The notes under the pieces were generated by a model. It saw nothing but the letters and a program-made list of their open reading frames with translations, was not told the DNA's origin and made no database searches. Positions 10,335-18,046 of a stretch of 38,866 nucleotides of DNA are shown here, in pieces (position 1 is the stretch's first letter; every line of letters starts with the position of its first letter). The position numbers and the translations under genes were made by a program. Source of the stretch: Lactiplantibacillus garii (GTDB lineage: Bacteria > Bacillota > Bacilli > Lactobacillales > Lactobacillaceae); assembly GCF_003885105.1 (NCBI RefSeq), contig NZ_QWZQ01000029.1, positions 1 to 38,866 on the forward strand, given 5' to 3'.

Positions 10335-11765
10335 TTAATCGGCGGGCGTCGCCTGACTTAATAATTCGGTTTGTAACTGACTTAACGCGGCGGTCATGTA
10401 GACCGGGTACACGTCCGGATTAATTAAGCGCTGGGTGGCGCGGGGGAGCTCAGCCAGTTGGTGCTGACTCGTGGTTTGGATGGCCTGAACACTGGGATAA
10501 CTCGTTGTAGTCAGTGTGACCGGTTTTAGGAGTAACTGGGCGTCGAAGGCGGTTAACACGTGGTGACGGTCAACGCTCAGCGGGTCACTATTAAAGACGG
10601 CTAGGTGGCTCTCTCCGACAATGGTTTCGTGTTCTAAAGCAATCAAATCGGCAAAGGCCTGCTTAGTGCCCGGCCGGTATAGTCGGTAAACTCGTTTTTT
10701 ACCCGGAATGGTCAGCTTTTCGCGGCTAGCACTCACCTTAATCTTAGGTTCTACGTGTCCGTTTTGTTCAATGGCGGCGAGCTTGTAAACACCACTCAAG
10801 ACGGGCGCGGAGGCACTGGTAATGAGTTTTTCCCCGATGCCGAAGTTATCAATCGGGGCGCCCTGTTGGAGAAGCGACGTGATGATGGTTTCGTCGAGGG
10901 CGTTAGAAATGGTGATTTTGGCCTCCGGAAAACCGGCGGCGTTCAGCATCTTACGGGCCTGTTGGGCCAGCATGGTGACGTCACCGGAGTCGATTCGAAT
11001 CCCAACCGGTTGGTGGCCACGCTCACGCAGTTCTTGAAAGACGGTGATGGCGTTGGGGACCCCTGAATTTAGAACGTCGTATGTATCAACCAGCAGCGCG
11101 CTGTTATCCGGGTAGCGTTCACTCCATTTACGGAAGGCCGTCAATTCATCGGGAAAGGCTTCGATCCAACTGTGGGCCATGGTTCCGGCCGCCGGAATGT
11201 TGAAGGCTTTGGCCGCTAAGACGTTCGACGTACTCTTAGCCCCGCCAATAACGGCCGCGCGGGTGCCGTAAATTGCGCTGTCAGGACCCTGAGCACGCCG
11301 GGCACCGAATTCCATGATGGGCCGTCCCGACGCAGCGAAGGTCAACCGGCGGGCCTTCGTCGCAATCAGGGATTGGTGGTTTAAAATGTTGAGAATCAGG
11401 GTTTCAAGTAGTTGAGTCTGGGCGATGGGACCGGTCACCGTCAGTAGGGGTTCCCGCGGAAAGACCGGGGTCCCCTCGGCCACTGCTTGAATTTGGCAGT
11501 CTAACTTAAAGTTGGCCAGGTAGTTCAAAAACTCCGGATCCCAAAGGTCCAGGGTTTTAAAGTAGGCGAGGTCCGCTTCACTAAAATGAAAGTTTTGTAA
11601 CGCCTCGATAACTTGTTGTAGTCCGGCTGCAATTACAAAACTACCAGCGTCGGGCACGCGCCGGTAAAAAACGTCGAACGTGGCTTGCGTGGCGGGTAAG
11701 TCGTGCTGGAAGCCGTTAGCCATGGAAAATTCGTACAAGTCGGTAAGTAATGACAAATTACGCAT
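10335..11765 (-). CDS. pncB: Nicotinate phosphoribosyltransferase
   Basis: A 476-residue NAPRT that converts nicotinate, PRPP and ATP to nicotinate mononucleotide, the first step of NAD salvage (Preiss-Handler route). Family marks are DLYEFSMANG at the N-terminus, EFGARRAQGPD, the phosphate-site segment KSTSNVLAAK, GTMAHSW and GIRIDSGD. ATG at 11765 is chosen for AAAGGA 9 nt upstream and because the family starts with the RNLSLLTDLYEF segment. Extra upstream in-frame codons would cover the operator. A GGTGTC-TT-GACACC palindrome in the leader, and niaR nearby, indicate niacin-responsive repression. Confidence 0.95.
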   Translation of the reverse strand: MRNLSLLTDLYEFSMANGFQHDLPATQATFDVFYRRVPDAGSFVIAAGLQQVIEALQNFHFSEADLAYFKTLDLWDPEFLNYLANFKLDCQIQAVAEGTPVFPREPLLTVTGPIAQTQLLETLILNILNHQSLIATKARRLTFAASGRPIMEFGARRAQGPDSAIYGTRAAVIGGAKSTSNVLAAKAFNIPAAGTMAHSWIEAFPDELTAFRKWSERYPDNSALLVDTYDVLNSGVPNAITVFQELRERGHQPVGIRIDSGDVTMLAQQARKMLNAAGFPEAKITISNALDETIITSLLQQGAPIDNFGIGEKLITSASAPVLSGVYKLAAIEQNGHVEPKIKVSASREKLTIPGKKRVYRLYRPGTKQAFADLIALEHETIVGESHLAVFNSDPLSVDRHHVLTAFDAQLLLKPVTLTTTSYPSVQAIQTTSQHQLAELPRATQRLINPDVYPVYMTAALSQLQTELLSQATPAD

Positions 11766-11791
11766 AGGATGATCCTTTCTAAGCTTTGATA

Positions 11792-11805
11792 GGTGTCTTG
11801 ACACC
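11792..11805. promoter_or_regulatory. NiaR-type operator upstream of pncB
   Basis: GGTGTC-TT-GACACC has perfect 6-bp arms and sits between the pncB start and an extended -10 (TGCTAAACT, read on the minus strand near 11825). The TGTC/GACA core fits known NiaR sites, and NiaR is encoded 0.5 kb away. Confidence 0.7.
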
Positions 11806-11963
11806 CTCCTGATAAAAAATAGTTTAGCACAGTTTCGGAATTGTGAATAGCTCACGCGGTGTTCGGGACATTTTAAGAAGCCCCGTGATCCGTTTAATTA
11901 GGCAGGATGATGGGGAAAAGCGTGTTAGAATAAATAAAGAAATATTTTTTATTAGGATGGCTT

Positions 11964-12275
11964 ATGAATAGAGTGAAAGTGGTCACACTGTGTGGTTCCC
12001 GCAAATTTGCGGCGGTGTTTAAAAAAATTGAAACGGACTTAGCGCTGCGGGGGAACGTGGTGCTAGGTCCAGTATTTAACGTGGGCGGTCAGTTAACGGC
12101 CCACGAGGTGCAACTTTTACGGGCCGCCCATTTCAAAAAGATTGAGCTGGCCGATGAAGTACTGGTAATTGACGTTAACGAGTACGTGGGGCCACAAACG
12201 CAAAAAGAAATTGCCTACGCGCGAACCTTAAATAGGGTTATTAAATATTATTCTCAGGGTGAATCCGCAGGTTAA
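11964..12275 (+). CDS. Nucleoside 2-deoxyribosyltransferase-like protein
   Basis: A 103-residue protein. VTLCGSRKF near the N-terminus, ADEVLVIDV and GPQTQKEIAYA resemble the Rossmann-like nucleoside 2-deoxyribosyltransferase/DUF4406 group, which binds nucleotides or modified sugars. It is shorter than true deoxyribosyltransferases (about 150 residues), so catalysis is uncertain. The start is ATG after AGGATGG. The niaR start is 16 nt beyond its stop, so the two form one operon, divergent from pncB. A role in NAD-precursor handling or nucleotide sensing is inferred from context only. Confidence 0.75.
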   Translation: MNRVKVVTLCGSRKFAAVFKKIETDLALRGNVVLGPVFNVGGQLTAHEVQLLRAAHFKKIELADEVLVIDVNEYVGPQTQKEIAYARTLNRVIKYYSQGESAG

Positions 12276-12291
12276 TCAGGAAGGTGAAGTT

Positions 12292-12801
12292 ATGACGGGA
12301 TCGGAACGCCGCGACCAAATTCGGGCCGCGTTATCAACGAGTACGGATGCGTTAAGTGCTACTACTTTGGCACACCAGCTGGGGGTTAGTCGTCAAACGG
12401 TAGTGGGTGACATTTCGTTACTACGTGCCAATGGTCTTCGAATCGTTGCTACCCTGCACGGTTACGAGTTGGCAACGGCTGACCAGCCCACCGCAATTGT
12501 TGTTTGCCGGCACGGTGCCGCGGCGGCACTTGACGAAATGACCCGGATTATTCAGGCCGGTGGCGTAATCAAGGACGTGACGGTTGAACACCCATTATAC
12601 GGACGTTTGCGGGGAGAGTTAGAATTGCGGACCGTTGGTGACGTTCACTTGTTTATGGGACGGCTTAAAAAGCAGCACGGGCACTTGCTGTCCGAGTTGA
12701 CCGATGGTATCCATACCCATACGATTGGTTACCAAACGGCGGCCCAGCTGACTGCGATTCAGGCCACGTTGCGGACCGCTGGTTACTTGTATGAAAATTA
12801 A
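12292..12801 (+). CDS. niaR: NiaR niacin-responsive repressor (HTH_11 plus 3H domain)
   Basis: A 169-residue repressor of NAD-synthesis genes in Firmicutes. Residues about 4-60 form a DeoR-like helix-turn-helix (LGVSRQTVVGDISLLRANG). The C-terminal 3H domain shows its conserved histidines in VEHPLYG, DVHLF and GIHTHTIGY, which in this family bind metal and nicotinate. ATG 12292 is selected for AGGAAGG with 7-nt spacing. A longer in-frame start would overlap the preceding gene. The palindrome before pncB is its likely target. No clear site is seen before its own operon. Confidence 0.9.
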   Translation: MTGSERRDQIRAALSTSTDALSATTLAHQLGVSRQTVVGDISLLRANGLRIVATLHGYELATADQPTAIVVCRHGAAAALDEMTRIIQAGGVIKDVTVEHPLYGRLRGELELRTVGDVHLFMGRLKKQHGHLLSELTDGIHTHTIGYQTAAQLTAIQATLRTAGYLYEN

Positions 12802-12814
12802 ATGAACCACCAAA

Positions 12815-12857
12815 AAATGACGACTTCCGGCTATTAGTAGCCTAGAAGTCGTCATTT
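12815..12857. terminator. Bidirectional terminator between niaR and the Eis-type gene
   Basis: AAATGACGACTTC pairs perfectly with GAAGTCGTCATTT, with a partly paired middle, between two converging genes. Confidence 0.8.
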
Positions 12858-12880
12858 GGTTTAGATGCATACAATGAATT

Positions 12881-14062
12881 TTAAAAGTAATCGATCAGTG
12901 CCGGGCGGTTTTTGACCAGCGCGTGGTCTAACCGTTCGGCCGCATCCCGGGCGCCGGTGATCTGGCCGTGTTGCCAAGCACTGACCAGTGAGCGGGTCCC
13001 AAACAGGGCCTTAGTTAATTGTTGAATTGATAGCTGAAGGTCACTGGCGTGGGTCACGTCAGCGCTGACTCGGTTCAAGGTGGTGCGGGTCAGCTGTCGT
13101 TGCAGCTCCCAAACGCCCTGGTTTGCGGGCAATATGGGATCACTTACGGCAAGCCGAATGGGAGCCACGTCGGCGGTAAACGGGTAGCGGGTGATGAAAT
13201 CGTGCAGTAAAACGATGCGGGCCATCATGTACGGCGTCGTAGTGACTTGCAACGTGTACGGGTCGGCTAAGAGATCCAGGCCGCTTTCCGCACTGGGGCC
13301 GTCGTAACTGAACGTTTCAAAGGTGGTACCGTGTTTAGTGATAAAGTTGGCCAGTCGTTCAAACGCTACCGGGGTGTTCGTTGACCATTCCTGAATCGCA
13401 AAGTTAGTGGCTTGGCGTTCGTACACTAGGTAGCCTTCAATCTGCGCGTTGGCGTTGCGGTAGATTGCCACGGACCAGTTATGTTTTAGCGTGAGGTAGT
13501 GGCGCCACCATGCCGGCCGAACTAAGCCGCCCCGTTGATTGATCGGCTGTGCTTCGTAAAAATCGTTGACTAATTCCAACCCCTCGTTACCGTAGCGGGT
13601 CACCGTCCCCGTTAAGTCGGTTGGTTTAATGCGGGGCAGGTCCTTAGCCGCCATCACTTGGTGACAGTGGTCAAAGACGTGCTCGTAGCCAAACCGCCGG
13701 TAGTACGGGTAGGAAAAGGGTGCCAAGTAAGATAGCGGAACGTGCTGGGCCGCCATGGCTTCAAGGGCGGCCGTTAACAGCTTCCCGGCGCCGCCCTTAC
13801 CAGCGTATTCGGGCGCACTCATGACGTCGCCGATGCCGTGCATGGCGTAGTTGACCCCGTGAAAATTAACTTCCAAGGGGAGGCTGTACAGGCCGCTGAC
13901 CAGTTGATCGTGGTCGTGAAGCCCGTAGATCCAGCCGTGCTGGTAACGGTCCATGAAAAAGGCGCGCCGGTTAGGTGTGTCGTGATTATTAAAAGCGTAC
14001 TGGTAAAGTTGGTAGAACGCCTCGCGGTCCTGATCCGTCGTTAACCGGTAATCTGCACTCAT
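12881..14062 (-). CDS. Eis-type GNAT N-acetyltransferase
   Basis: A 393-residue acetyl-CoA-dependent acetyltransferase of the Eis family: an N-terminal GNAT domain (residues about 1-140, with GIGDVMSAPEYAGKGGAGKLL as acetyl-CoA loop), a second GNAT-like domain and a C-terminal sterol-carrier-like domain. It ends in DYF, matching the family's C-terminal Phe carboxylate used in catalysis. Known members acetylate amines such as aminoglycosides or protein lysines; the substrate here is unknown. AGGGGG precedes the ATG. It begins 24 nt after the MupG-type gene, so it is probably the second gene of that operon. Confidence 0.88.
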   Translation of the reverse strand: MSADYRLTTDQDREAFYQLYQYAFNNHDTPNRRAFFMDRYQHGWIYGLHDHDQLVSGLYSLPLEVNFHGVNYAMHGIGDVMSAPEYAGKGGAGKLLTAALEAMAAQHVPLSYLAPFSYPYYRRFGYEHVFDHCHQVMAAKDLPRIKPTDLTGTVTRYGNEGLELVNDFYEAQPINQRGGLVRPAWWRHYLTLKHNWSVAIYRNANAQIEGYLVYERQATNFAIQEWSTNTPVAFERLANFITKHGTTFETFSYDGPSAESGLDLLADPYTLQVTTTPYMMARIVLLHDFITRYPFTADVAPIRLAVSDPILPANQGVWELQRQLTRTTLNRVSADVTHASDLQLSIQQLTKALFGTRSLVSAWQHGQITGARDAAERLDHALVKNRPALIDYF

Positions 14063-14086
14063 AAAGGAACCCCCTTTGTTGGTTAA

Positions 14087-15178
14087 TTACTTGGTTGCAA
14101 CGAACTTAAAGTCAGCCCATGGTTGGAGCAGTTGCAAACAAGGTGCGTCACTTTCAACCACGTGGCCAACCACGTTGATTCGACCTGTGTTCTTAAAGTC
14201 CCGGCGGGCGATTTGGAGTTCACCCTTGTATTGGCCGTATTCGTCGTTGTCGATCAACACGTCACCGGCCTGAACGTCTGCGGTGTGGTGCGCTGGAAAG
14301 GCTTCGTCTTTGTAGATCACCCGGGTCTGTGATGAGCGGATAACGTAGTCGGAGAAGTCGCCCCGGTAAGTTTGTGGTTGGTCAAAGAGCACCTTGGTTT
14401 CAGCGGCCGTTAAATCGGCTACCGTTTCCACGTGTAAGAGTGGGTAAGGACTGAAGAAAACGTCGCTGACGGCCTTTAACTCGGCTTCACTGGCATAGGC
14501 GTTACCGATTAAAACGTCGTCGATTAACCCGGTCATTTTCAGGTGTTGGGCCTGAGCAGCAACCGCTAAGCCCCGGTGTTCTTCCAGGGTGCACAGCCCG
14601 TCTTGCATCGGCCAAGGACCGTAAGTGGCGTCGTTGGAAGAAACGAAGGCGGCGGTGTTGATGCCGTATTGACGGTATTGTTCAGAAGTCTGAACAAAAT
14701 AATCGTAACCTAAACCGGTGTATTGTTGTGGGTAGAAGTTATGCGATCCCAGTAGATTATCCTTTTCAGGGGAGTAGTCCATAATGGTGTCCACGTAATG
14801 GGTTCCCTTGGAAATGTTGACTTCAATTTTTAACCCGTATTCGTTGTGGGTCATCCGGGCTTCTTCTTGACCGGTAAAGCCGAGGTCTAAGCGGACGCCC
14901 CAGGCACCGAGGTCGTGGAAAAACGATAGATCGTCGTAGGAAACGCCCAGTTGTTTAAAGAGGTCGGGGTTGACGTCGACCATCACTTGTAAGCCCAGCT
15001 TGTTAGCGTAAGTGATCACCTTTTTAAAGTTGCTAACGACTTCGTCCTGGTCGCCCTTAATTTCAAGGAGCGACGTAAATACCCGCTGGTAGCCATATTT
15101 GGCTGCTAAGTCCAAGTACGCGGCGTCCTTTTCAAATGTTGACCGTTCCGGATAAACGGAAACACCTAGTTTACTCAT
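14087..15178 (-). CDS. MupG/DUF871 family protein (6-phospho-N-acetylmuramidase type)
   Basis: A 363-residue TIM-barrel protein plus C-terminal beta domain. It begins LGVSVYPERSTFEKDAAYLDLAA and contains LGAWGVRLDLGF, NFYPQQYTGL and ENVS-like acidic positions in LKIEVNISKGT. The family includes MupG (GH170), which splits MurNAc 6-phosphate-GlcNAc. Many lactobacillar relatives sit with PTS genes and have unproven substrates. GGAGGG lies 8 nt before the ATG. Upstream are a perfect cre box and a GTACC site like that of the GntR repressor at 1 kb, so it probably belongs to the same sugar regulon. Confidence 0.85.
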   Translation of the reverse strand: MSKLGVSVYPERSTFEKDAAYLDLAAKYGYQRVFTSLLEIKGDQDEVVSNFKKVITYANKLGLQVMVDVNPDLFKQLGVSYDDLSFFHDLGAWGVRLDLGFTGQEEARMTHNEYGLKIEVNISKGTHYVDTIMDYSPEKDNLLGSHNFYPQQYTGLGYDYFVQTSEQYRQYGINTAAFVSSNDATYGPWPMQDGLCTLEEHRGLAVAAQAQHLKMTGLIDDVLIGNAYASEAELKAVSDVFFSPYPLLHVETVADLTAAETKVLFDQPQTYRGDFSDYVIRSSQTRVIYKDEAFPAHHTADVQAGDVLIDNDEYGQYKGELQIARRDFKNTGRINVVGHVVESDAPCLQLLQPWADFKFVATK

Positions 15179-15209
15179 AAAAAATTCCCTCCAAATATTA
15201 ATCGGTTTC

Positions 15210-15224
15210 TGTATTCGCTTTCAT
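15210..15224 (-). promoter_or_regulatory. cre site of the MupG/Eis operon
   Basis: Read on the minus strand, ATGAAAGCGAATACA fits the catabolite box WTGNAANCGNWNNCW at every fixed position. It directly follows an extended -10 (TGCGATAAT, 15223-15231), so CcpA would block initiation. Confidence 0.7.
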
Positions 15225-15238
15225 TATCGCACATTTGA

Positions 15239-15252
15239 TTGGTCCATACCAG
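15239..15252. promoter_or_regulatory. TTGGT-CCAT-ACCAG inverted repeat near the MupG promoter
   Basis: Arms TGGT/ACCA lie at the expected -35 region of the MupG promoter. It may be a half-strength relative of the adjacent GntR-like site. Confidence 0.35.
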
Positions 15253-15262
15253 CACAAAGCGT

Positions 15263-15281
15263 AATTTGTTGGTACAAATTT
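15263..15281. promoter_or_regulatory. GntR-like operator O3 upstream of the MupG operon
   Basis: On the minus strand this reads AAATTTGTACCAACAAATT. The first 11 bases are identical to the operator in the PTS IIB promoter (1762-1772). It lies 35-53 bp upstream of the -10. Confidence 0.5.
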
Positions 15282-15345
15282 TAAACCTGTTCCTGATACC
15301 GGGATTATGATACGATTTCAGTAAACACAAAGTGGAGGCATACTG

Positions 15346-15567
15346 ATGACATTTGAAGCAATTTTACCCGAATTAAAGGCCGGTAAAAAGGCGGTTCGAA
15401 CCGGCTGGGAAGGCACCGAGCTGTTCGTGATCTTGCAGGCAAAGACGACCTTTGAGGGGGCACCGTTGAACCCGTATTTTTTGATCAAAACGGCGGACGA
15501 AGCGTATAGTATGTGGTCACCGACCGATTGCGATATTTTAGCAACCGATTGGCAACTGGTCGCCTAA
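15346..15567 (+). CDS. DUF2829 / Tad2-like small protein
   Basis: A 73-residue protein matching the DUF2829 pattern: F-x-AILPELKAGKKAVRTGWEG at the N-terminus and WSPTDCDILATDWQLV at the end. The same fold is used by phage Tad2, which binds cyclic-ADP-ribose signal molecules and blocks Thoeris defence. Chromosomal copies have unknown roles. It lacks part of the middle loop found in many phage members (about 90 residues). GGAGG precedes the ATG. The stop overlaps the next ATG as TAATG, so it leads a five-gene operon with an SDR, HIT and ADP-ribose-type Nudix. Nucleotide binding is inferred. Confidence 0.8.
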   Translation: MTFEAILPELKAGKKAVRTGWEGTELFVILQAKTTFEGAPLNPYFLIKTADEAYSMWSPTDCDILATDWQLVA

Positions 15568-16313
15568 TGCAATTTAGCGAATTTAAAGACCAGACCGTAC
15601 TGGTCACCGGCGCGGCTTCCGGTATTGGATTAGCCCAAACACGGGCTTTTTTAACGCAGGGTGCCCGGGTGATTGCAATTGACCAGCACCCGCTACCGAC
15701 TGACGTGGCGACCCTAGCAACCGTCAGTGGTCAGCTGGCCGATGTTCGGGATGCCGCCGGCTTGCACGCGGCGATTGAAGCGGGCGTGACCGCGTTGGGC
15801 GTTCCCGACGTGGTTTGTAACACGGCTGGCAAGCTTGATGCTTACCAACCAACGTTGGCCATTGACGTGGCAACCTGGCGGGACGTCTTAGCAACGGATC
15901 TAACCAGCCAATTTTTAGTTACGAATCAGGTTTTGCCCGCCATGTTAGACCGGGGGCACGGCGTCTTTGTGAACATGGCGTCAATTGCCGGACTAGTAGG
16001 TGGTGGTGGCGGTGCGGCTTACACCGCCGCAAAACACGCCGTGATCGGTTATACGAAGCAACTCGACTTGGACTACGCGGCGCGGGGCATCCGTGCGAAC
16101 TGCATTGCCCCCGGTGCCATCGACACGCCCATGAACGCGGCCGACTTTGCCGGTGACGGCAAGCTGGCTAAGTGGGTGGCGGCCGAAACGCCCGCTAAAC
16201 GGTGGGCCCGGCCGGAAGAAGTGGCGGATCTAACGTTATTTTTAGCCAGTCAACACGCCGACTACGTTCACGGCACGGTCGTCCCGATTGACGGGGGCTG
16301 GCTTGCAAAGTAG
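15567..16313 (+). CDS. Short-chain dehydrogenase/reductase
   Basis: A 248-residue classical SDR: cofactor motif TGAASGIG (14-21), NTAGK (85-89, NNAG variant), catalytic Ser139, Tyr152 and Lys156 (YTAAK), and PGAIDTPM downstream. Asp39 in AIDQHP after beta-2 favours NAD(H) over NADP(H). It resembles 3-oxoacyl-ACP reductases by annotation habit, but the substrate is unknown and it is not in a fatty-acid cluster. ATG 15567 overlaps the previous stop (TAATG). A GTG at 15513 would overlap by 54 bp without a ribosome site, so coupled translation from 15567 is preferred. Confidence 0.88.
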   Translation: MQFSEFKDQTVLVTGAASGIGLAQTRAFLTQGARVIAIDQHPLPTDVATLATVSGQLADVRDAAGLHAAIEAGVTALGVPDVVCNTAGKLDAYQPTLAIDVATWRDVLATDLTSQFLVTNQVLPAMLDRGHGVFVNMASIAGLVGGGGGAAYTAAKHAVIGYTKQLDLDYAARGIRANCIAPGAIDTPMNAADFAGDGKLAKWVAAETPAKRWARPEEVADLTLFLASQHADYVHGTVVPIDGGWLAK

Positions 16314-16327
16314 GAAGGAAGCTGACG

Positions 16328-16696
16328 ATGAAAGCTTGTATTTTTTGTCAGTCGCAGCCGTACGTGTTGGAAAACGACTTAGCGGCCGCGTTTTATGATA
16401 TTCACCCGGTCAGCCGGGGACACCTATTGATTATTCCTAAGCAGCACTACCCGACGTTTTTTGACGTTCCCCCGGCGGACCGGGACGCCATGTTACAGTT
16501 ATTGACCACGGCTAAGGATTATCTCGAAAAACGATTTCATCCGGACGGTTATAACGTTGGCATTAACGTTGGGCCGGCCGCCGGGCAAACGGTGATGCAT
16601 TGTCACGTGCATTTGATTCCGCGGTATCAAGGTGACGTGCCGGATCCGCGTGGGGGCATTCGCAAAATGTTGCCTCCCGCGGCGGGACAGCAATAG
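16328..16696 (+). CDS. HIT-family nucleotide hydrolase
   Basis: A 122-residue protein of the histidine-triad superfamily, Hint-like. The triad is HCHVHLIPR (His91, His93, His95). CIFC (Cys4, Cys7) is the zinc pair seen in many members. Known relatives hydrolyse AMP-lysine, AMP-NH2 or dinucleoside polyphosphates; the true substrate is not determined. AGGAAGGAAG lies before the ATG, 14 nt after the SDR stop. It is third in the operon, before an ADP-ribose-type Nudix, which suggests shared nucleotide housekeeping. Confidence 0.9.
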   Translation: MKACIFCQSQPYVLENDLAAAFYDIHPVSRGHLLIIPKQHYPTFFDVPPADRDAMLQLLTTAKDYLEKRFHPDGYNVGINVGPAAGQTVMHCHVHLIPRYQGDVPDPRGGIRKMLPPAAGQQ

Positions 16697-16711
16697 AAGG
16701 GAGTACGAATA

Positions 16712-17287
16712 ATGGCAGAGTATTTTAACAAGGTGGGCCGTGCCGGTAAAATTTTGAAACAAACCCCGGTGTATCACGGCCCCATTTTTGATTTGGTTAA
16801 ACAGGAAATTAAAACGCCCGATGGGTTAACGGTCGAACGCGACTTGATCGACCACGGTAACGCGGTCACTATTTTGGCGTTAACGGCCGATGACCAAGTG
16901 GTTTTAGGCTCCGAATACCGGGTCGGTCGCAACGCGGAGACCGTCAGTCTTCCCGCGGGGTTGATCAACGGTGACGAGGATCCGTTGGTGGCGGCTAAGC
17001 GCGAGCTGCAAGAAGAGACCGGTTACGTTGCCCATGATTCGCGGGTAATGACCCAGATCAGTTCTTCGGAGGGGTTCACGAACGAAACGGTTAGTTTGAT
17101 TTTGACGCACATTGATCCGACCGAACACGCCGCAAAACACTTTGACCACGATGAGTACGTTAATACCCAGTTAGTGCCACTCACGCACGTTATTGAGCTG
17201 TTGAAAAAGGGACAGATTCGTTCAGCGCAGGGCGTTTGTGCGTTGACGTGGTATTTGAACTTTATTCGTCCGGGAGAAACGCGATGA
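16712..17287 (+). CDS. Nudix hydrolase, ADP-ribose pyrophosphatase type
   Basis: A 191-residue Nudix enzyme that would split ADP-ribose to AMP and ribose 5-phosphate. The Nudix box is complete at residues 83-105 (GLINGDEDPLVAAKRELQEETGY), with the metal-binding glutamates present. The N-terminal beta segment (TPVYHGPIFDLVKQEI) and EYRVGRNAE fit the ADPRase (NudF) subgroup. GAAGGGAG precedes the ATG. It lies 15 nt after the HIT gene and overlaps the next gene by 4 nt (ATGA). ADP-ribose arises from NAD breakdown, so it may scavenge NAD fragments. Confidence 0.9.
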   Translation: MAEYFNKVGRAGKILKQTPVYHGPIFDLVKQEIKTPDGLTVERDLIDHGNAVTILALTADDQVVLGSEYRVGRNAETVSLPAGLINGDEDPLVAAKRELQEETGYVAHDSRVMTQISSSEGFTNETVSLILTHIDPTEHAAKHFDHDEYVNTQLVPLTHVIELLKKGQIRSAQGVCALTWYLNFIRPGETR

Positions 17288-17892
17288 ACTTAGCTGAGAA
17301 GTTTGCTTACATGGCAAGCGGTCAGGCTTATAATGACCTGGATACGGAACTTGTGGCGGCCCGGGATCGCGCAACTGAGAAGACCGACGCCATAAACGCG
17401 ACGATCAACCCGACCGAAAAAGAACGGTTGCTGCGCGAATTAATGGGGACGGTGGGTCAAGCACCGTTTGTGAATCCTAATTTTCGGGTGGAGTTTGGCC
17501 GGAACATCCACGTTGGTGACGACTTTTACGCGAATTACGACTGTGTTTTACTGGACGGCGCCCCGATTACAATTGGCAACCACGTGCTGTTTGGTCCCAA
17601 AGTGGGGTTGTACACCAGCAATCACTTATTTGACGCGACTGAGCGGTTACGGGGAGGTTGCGTTGCCAGGTCGATCACGATTGGTGATCAGTGCTGGTTG
17701 GCTGCCAACGTCACGGTACTACCGGGTGTAACGGTGGGCGCGCGGACGATTATTGGGGCGGGGAGCGTGGTCACCCACGATATTCCTGCCAACGTGATTG
17801 CGGCGGGCAATCCCTGTCGCGTGATTCGACCAGTTACGGCGGCCGACCGAACTGGTTTTACCGGGAAGCAGTTTAAATTAGGATCAGATTAA
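17284..17892 (+). CDS. Sugar O-acetyltransferase (maltose/galactoside type)
   Basis: A 202-residue left-handed beta-helix enzyme moving acetyl from acetyl-CoA to a sugar hydroxyl (LacA/Maa family). The N-terminal MNLAEKFAYMASGQAYNDLDTEL is the family's mac domain. Hexapeptide repeats run from about 60 to 185. The catalytic His is in LYTSNHLFDAT, and GAGSVVTHDIPANVIAAGNPCR closes the helix. ATG 17284 overlaps the Nudix stop as ATGA. A longer in-frame form lacks a ribosome site. It is last in the operon before a perfect terminator. Confidence 0.9.
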   Translation: MNLAEKFAYMASGQAYNDLDTELVAARDRATEKTDAINATINPTEKERLLRELMGTVGQAPFVNPNFRVEFGRNIHVGDDFYANYDCVLLDGAPITIGNHVLFGPKVGLYTSNHLFDATERLRGGCVARSITIGDQCWLAANVTVLPGVTVGARTIIGAGSVVTHDIPANVIAAGNPCRVIRPVTAADRTGFTGKQFKLGSD

Positions 17893-17902
17893 CTTGAAAA
17901 GC

Positions 17903-17941
17903 GTGGGGCCATGGCGCTTAAAAACTGACTTTTGGCCCCAC
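17903..17941 (+). other. Hairpin after the sugar acetyltransferase gene
   Basis: GTGGGGCC pairs with GGCCCCAC. There is no T-run, so it may stabilise the 3' end ahead of the stronger terminator at 17964. Confidence 0.4.
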
Positions 17942-17963
17942 TTCGGCACCGTTGTTATGGAAA

Positions 17964-18016
17964 ATAAGGCCCCTAAATGACTCAGCTTATTTGAGTCATT
18001 TAGGGGCCTTATATTT
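17964..18016. terminator. Bidirectional terminator with a 21-bp perfect stem
   Basis: The arms 17964-17984 and 17992-18012 (ATAAGGCCCC...GGGGCCTTAT) are perfectly complementary around a 7-nt loop, between converging genes. Confidence 0.85.
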
Positions 18017-18046
18017 TTAGCCGCCGCTTTTTATATTGGGTAACGC

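Noticed and set aside
11766-11855. A 30-residue longer pncB start
   Set aside because: It covers the NiaR operator and has no ribosome site, while 11765 has AAAGGA and the family N-terminus.
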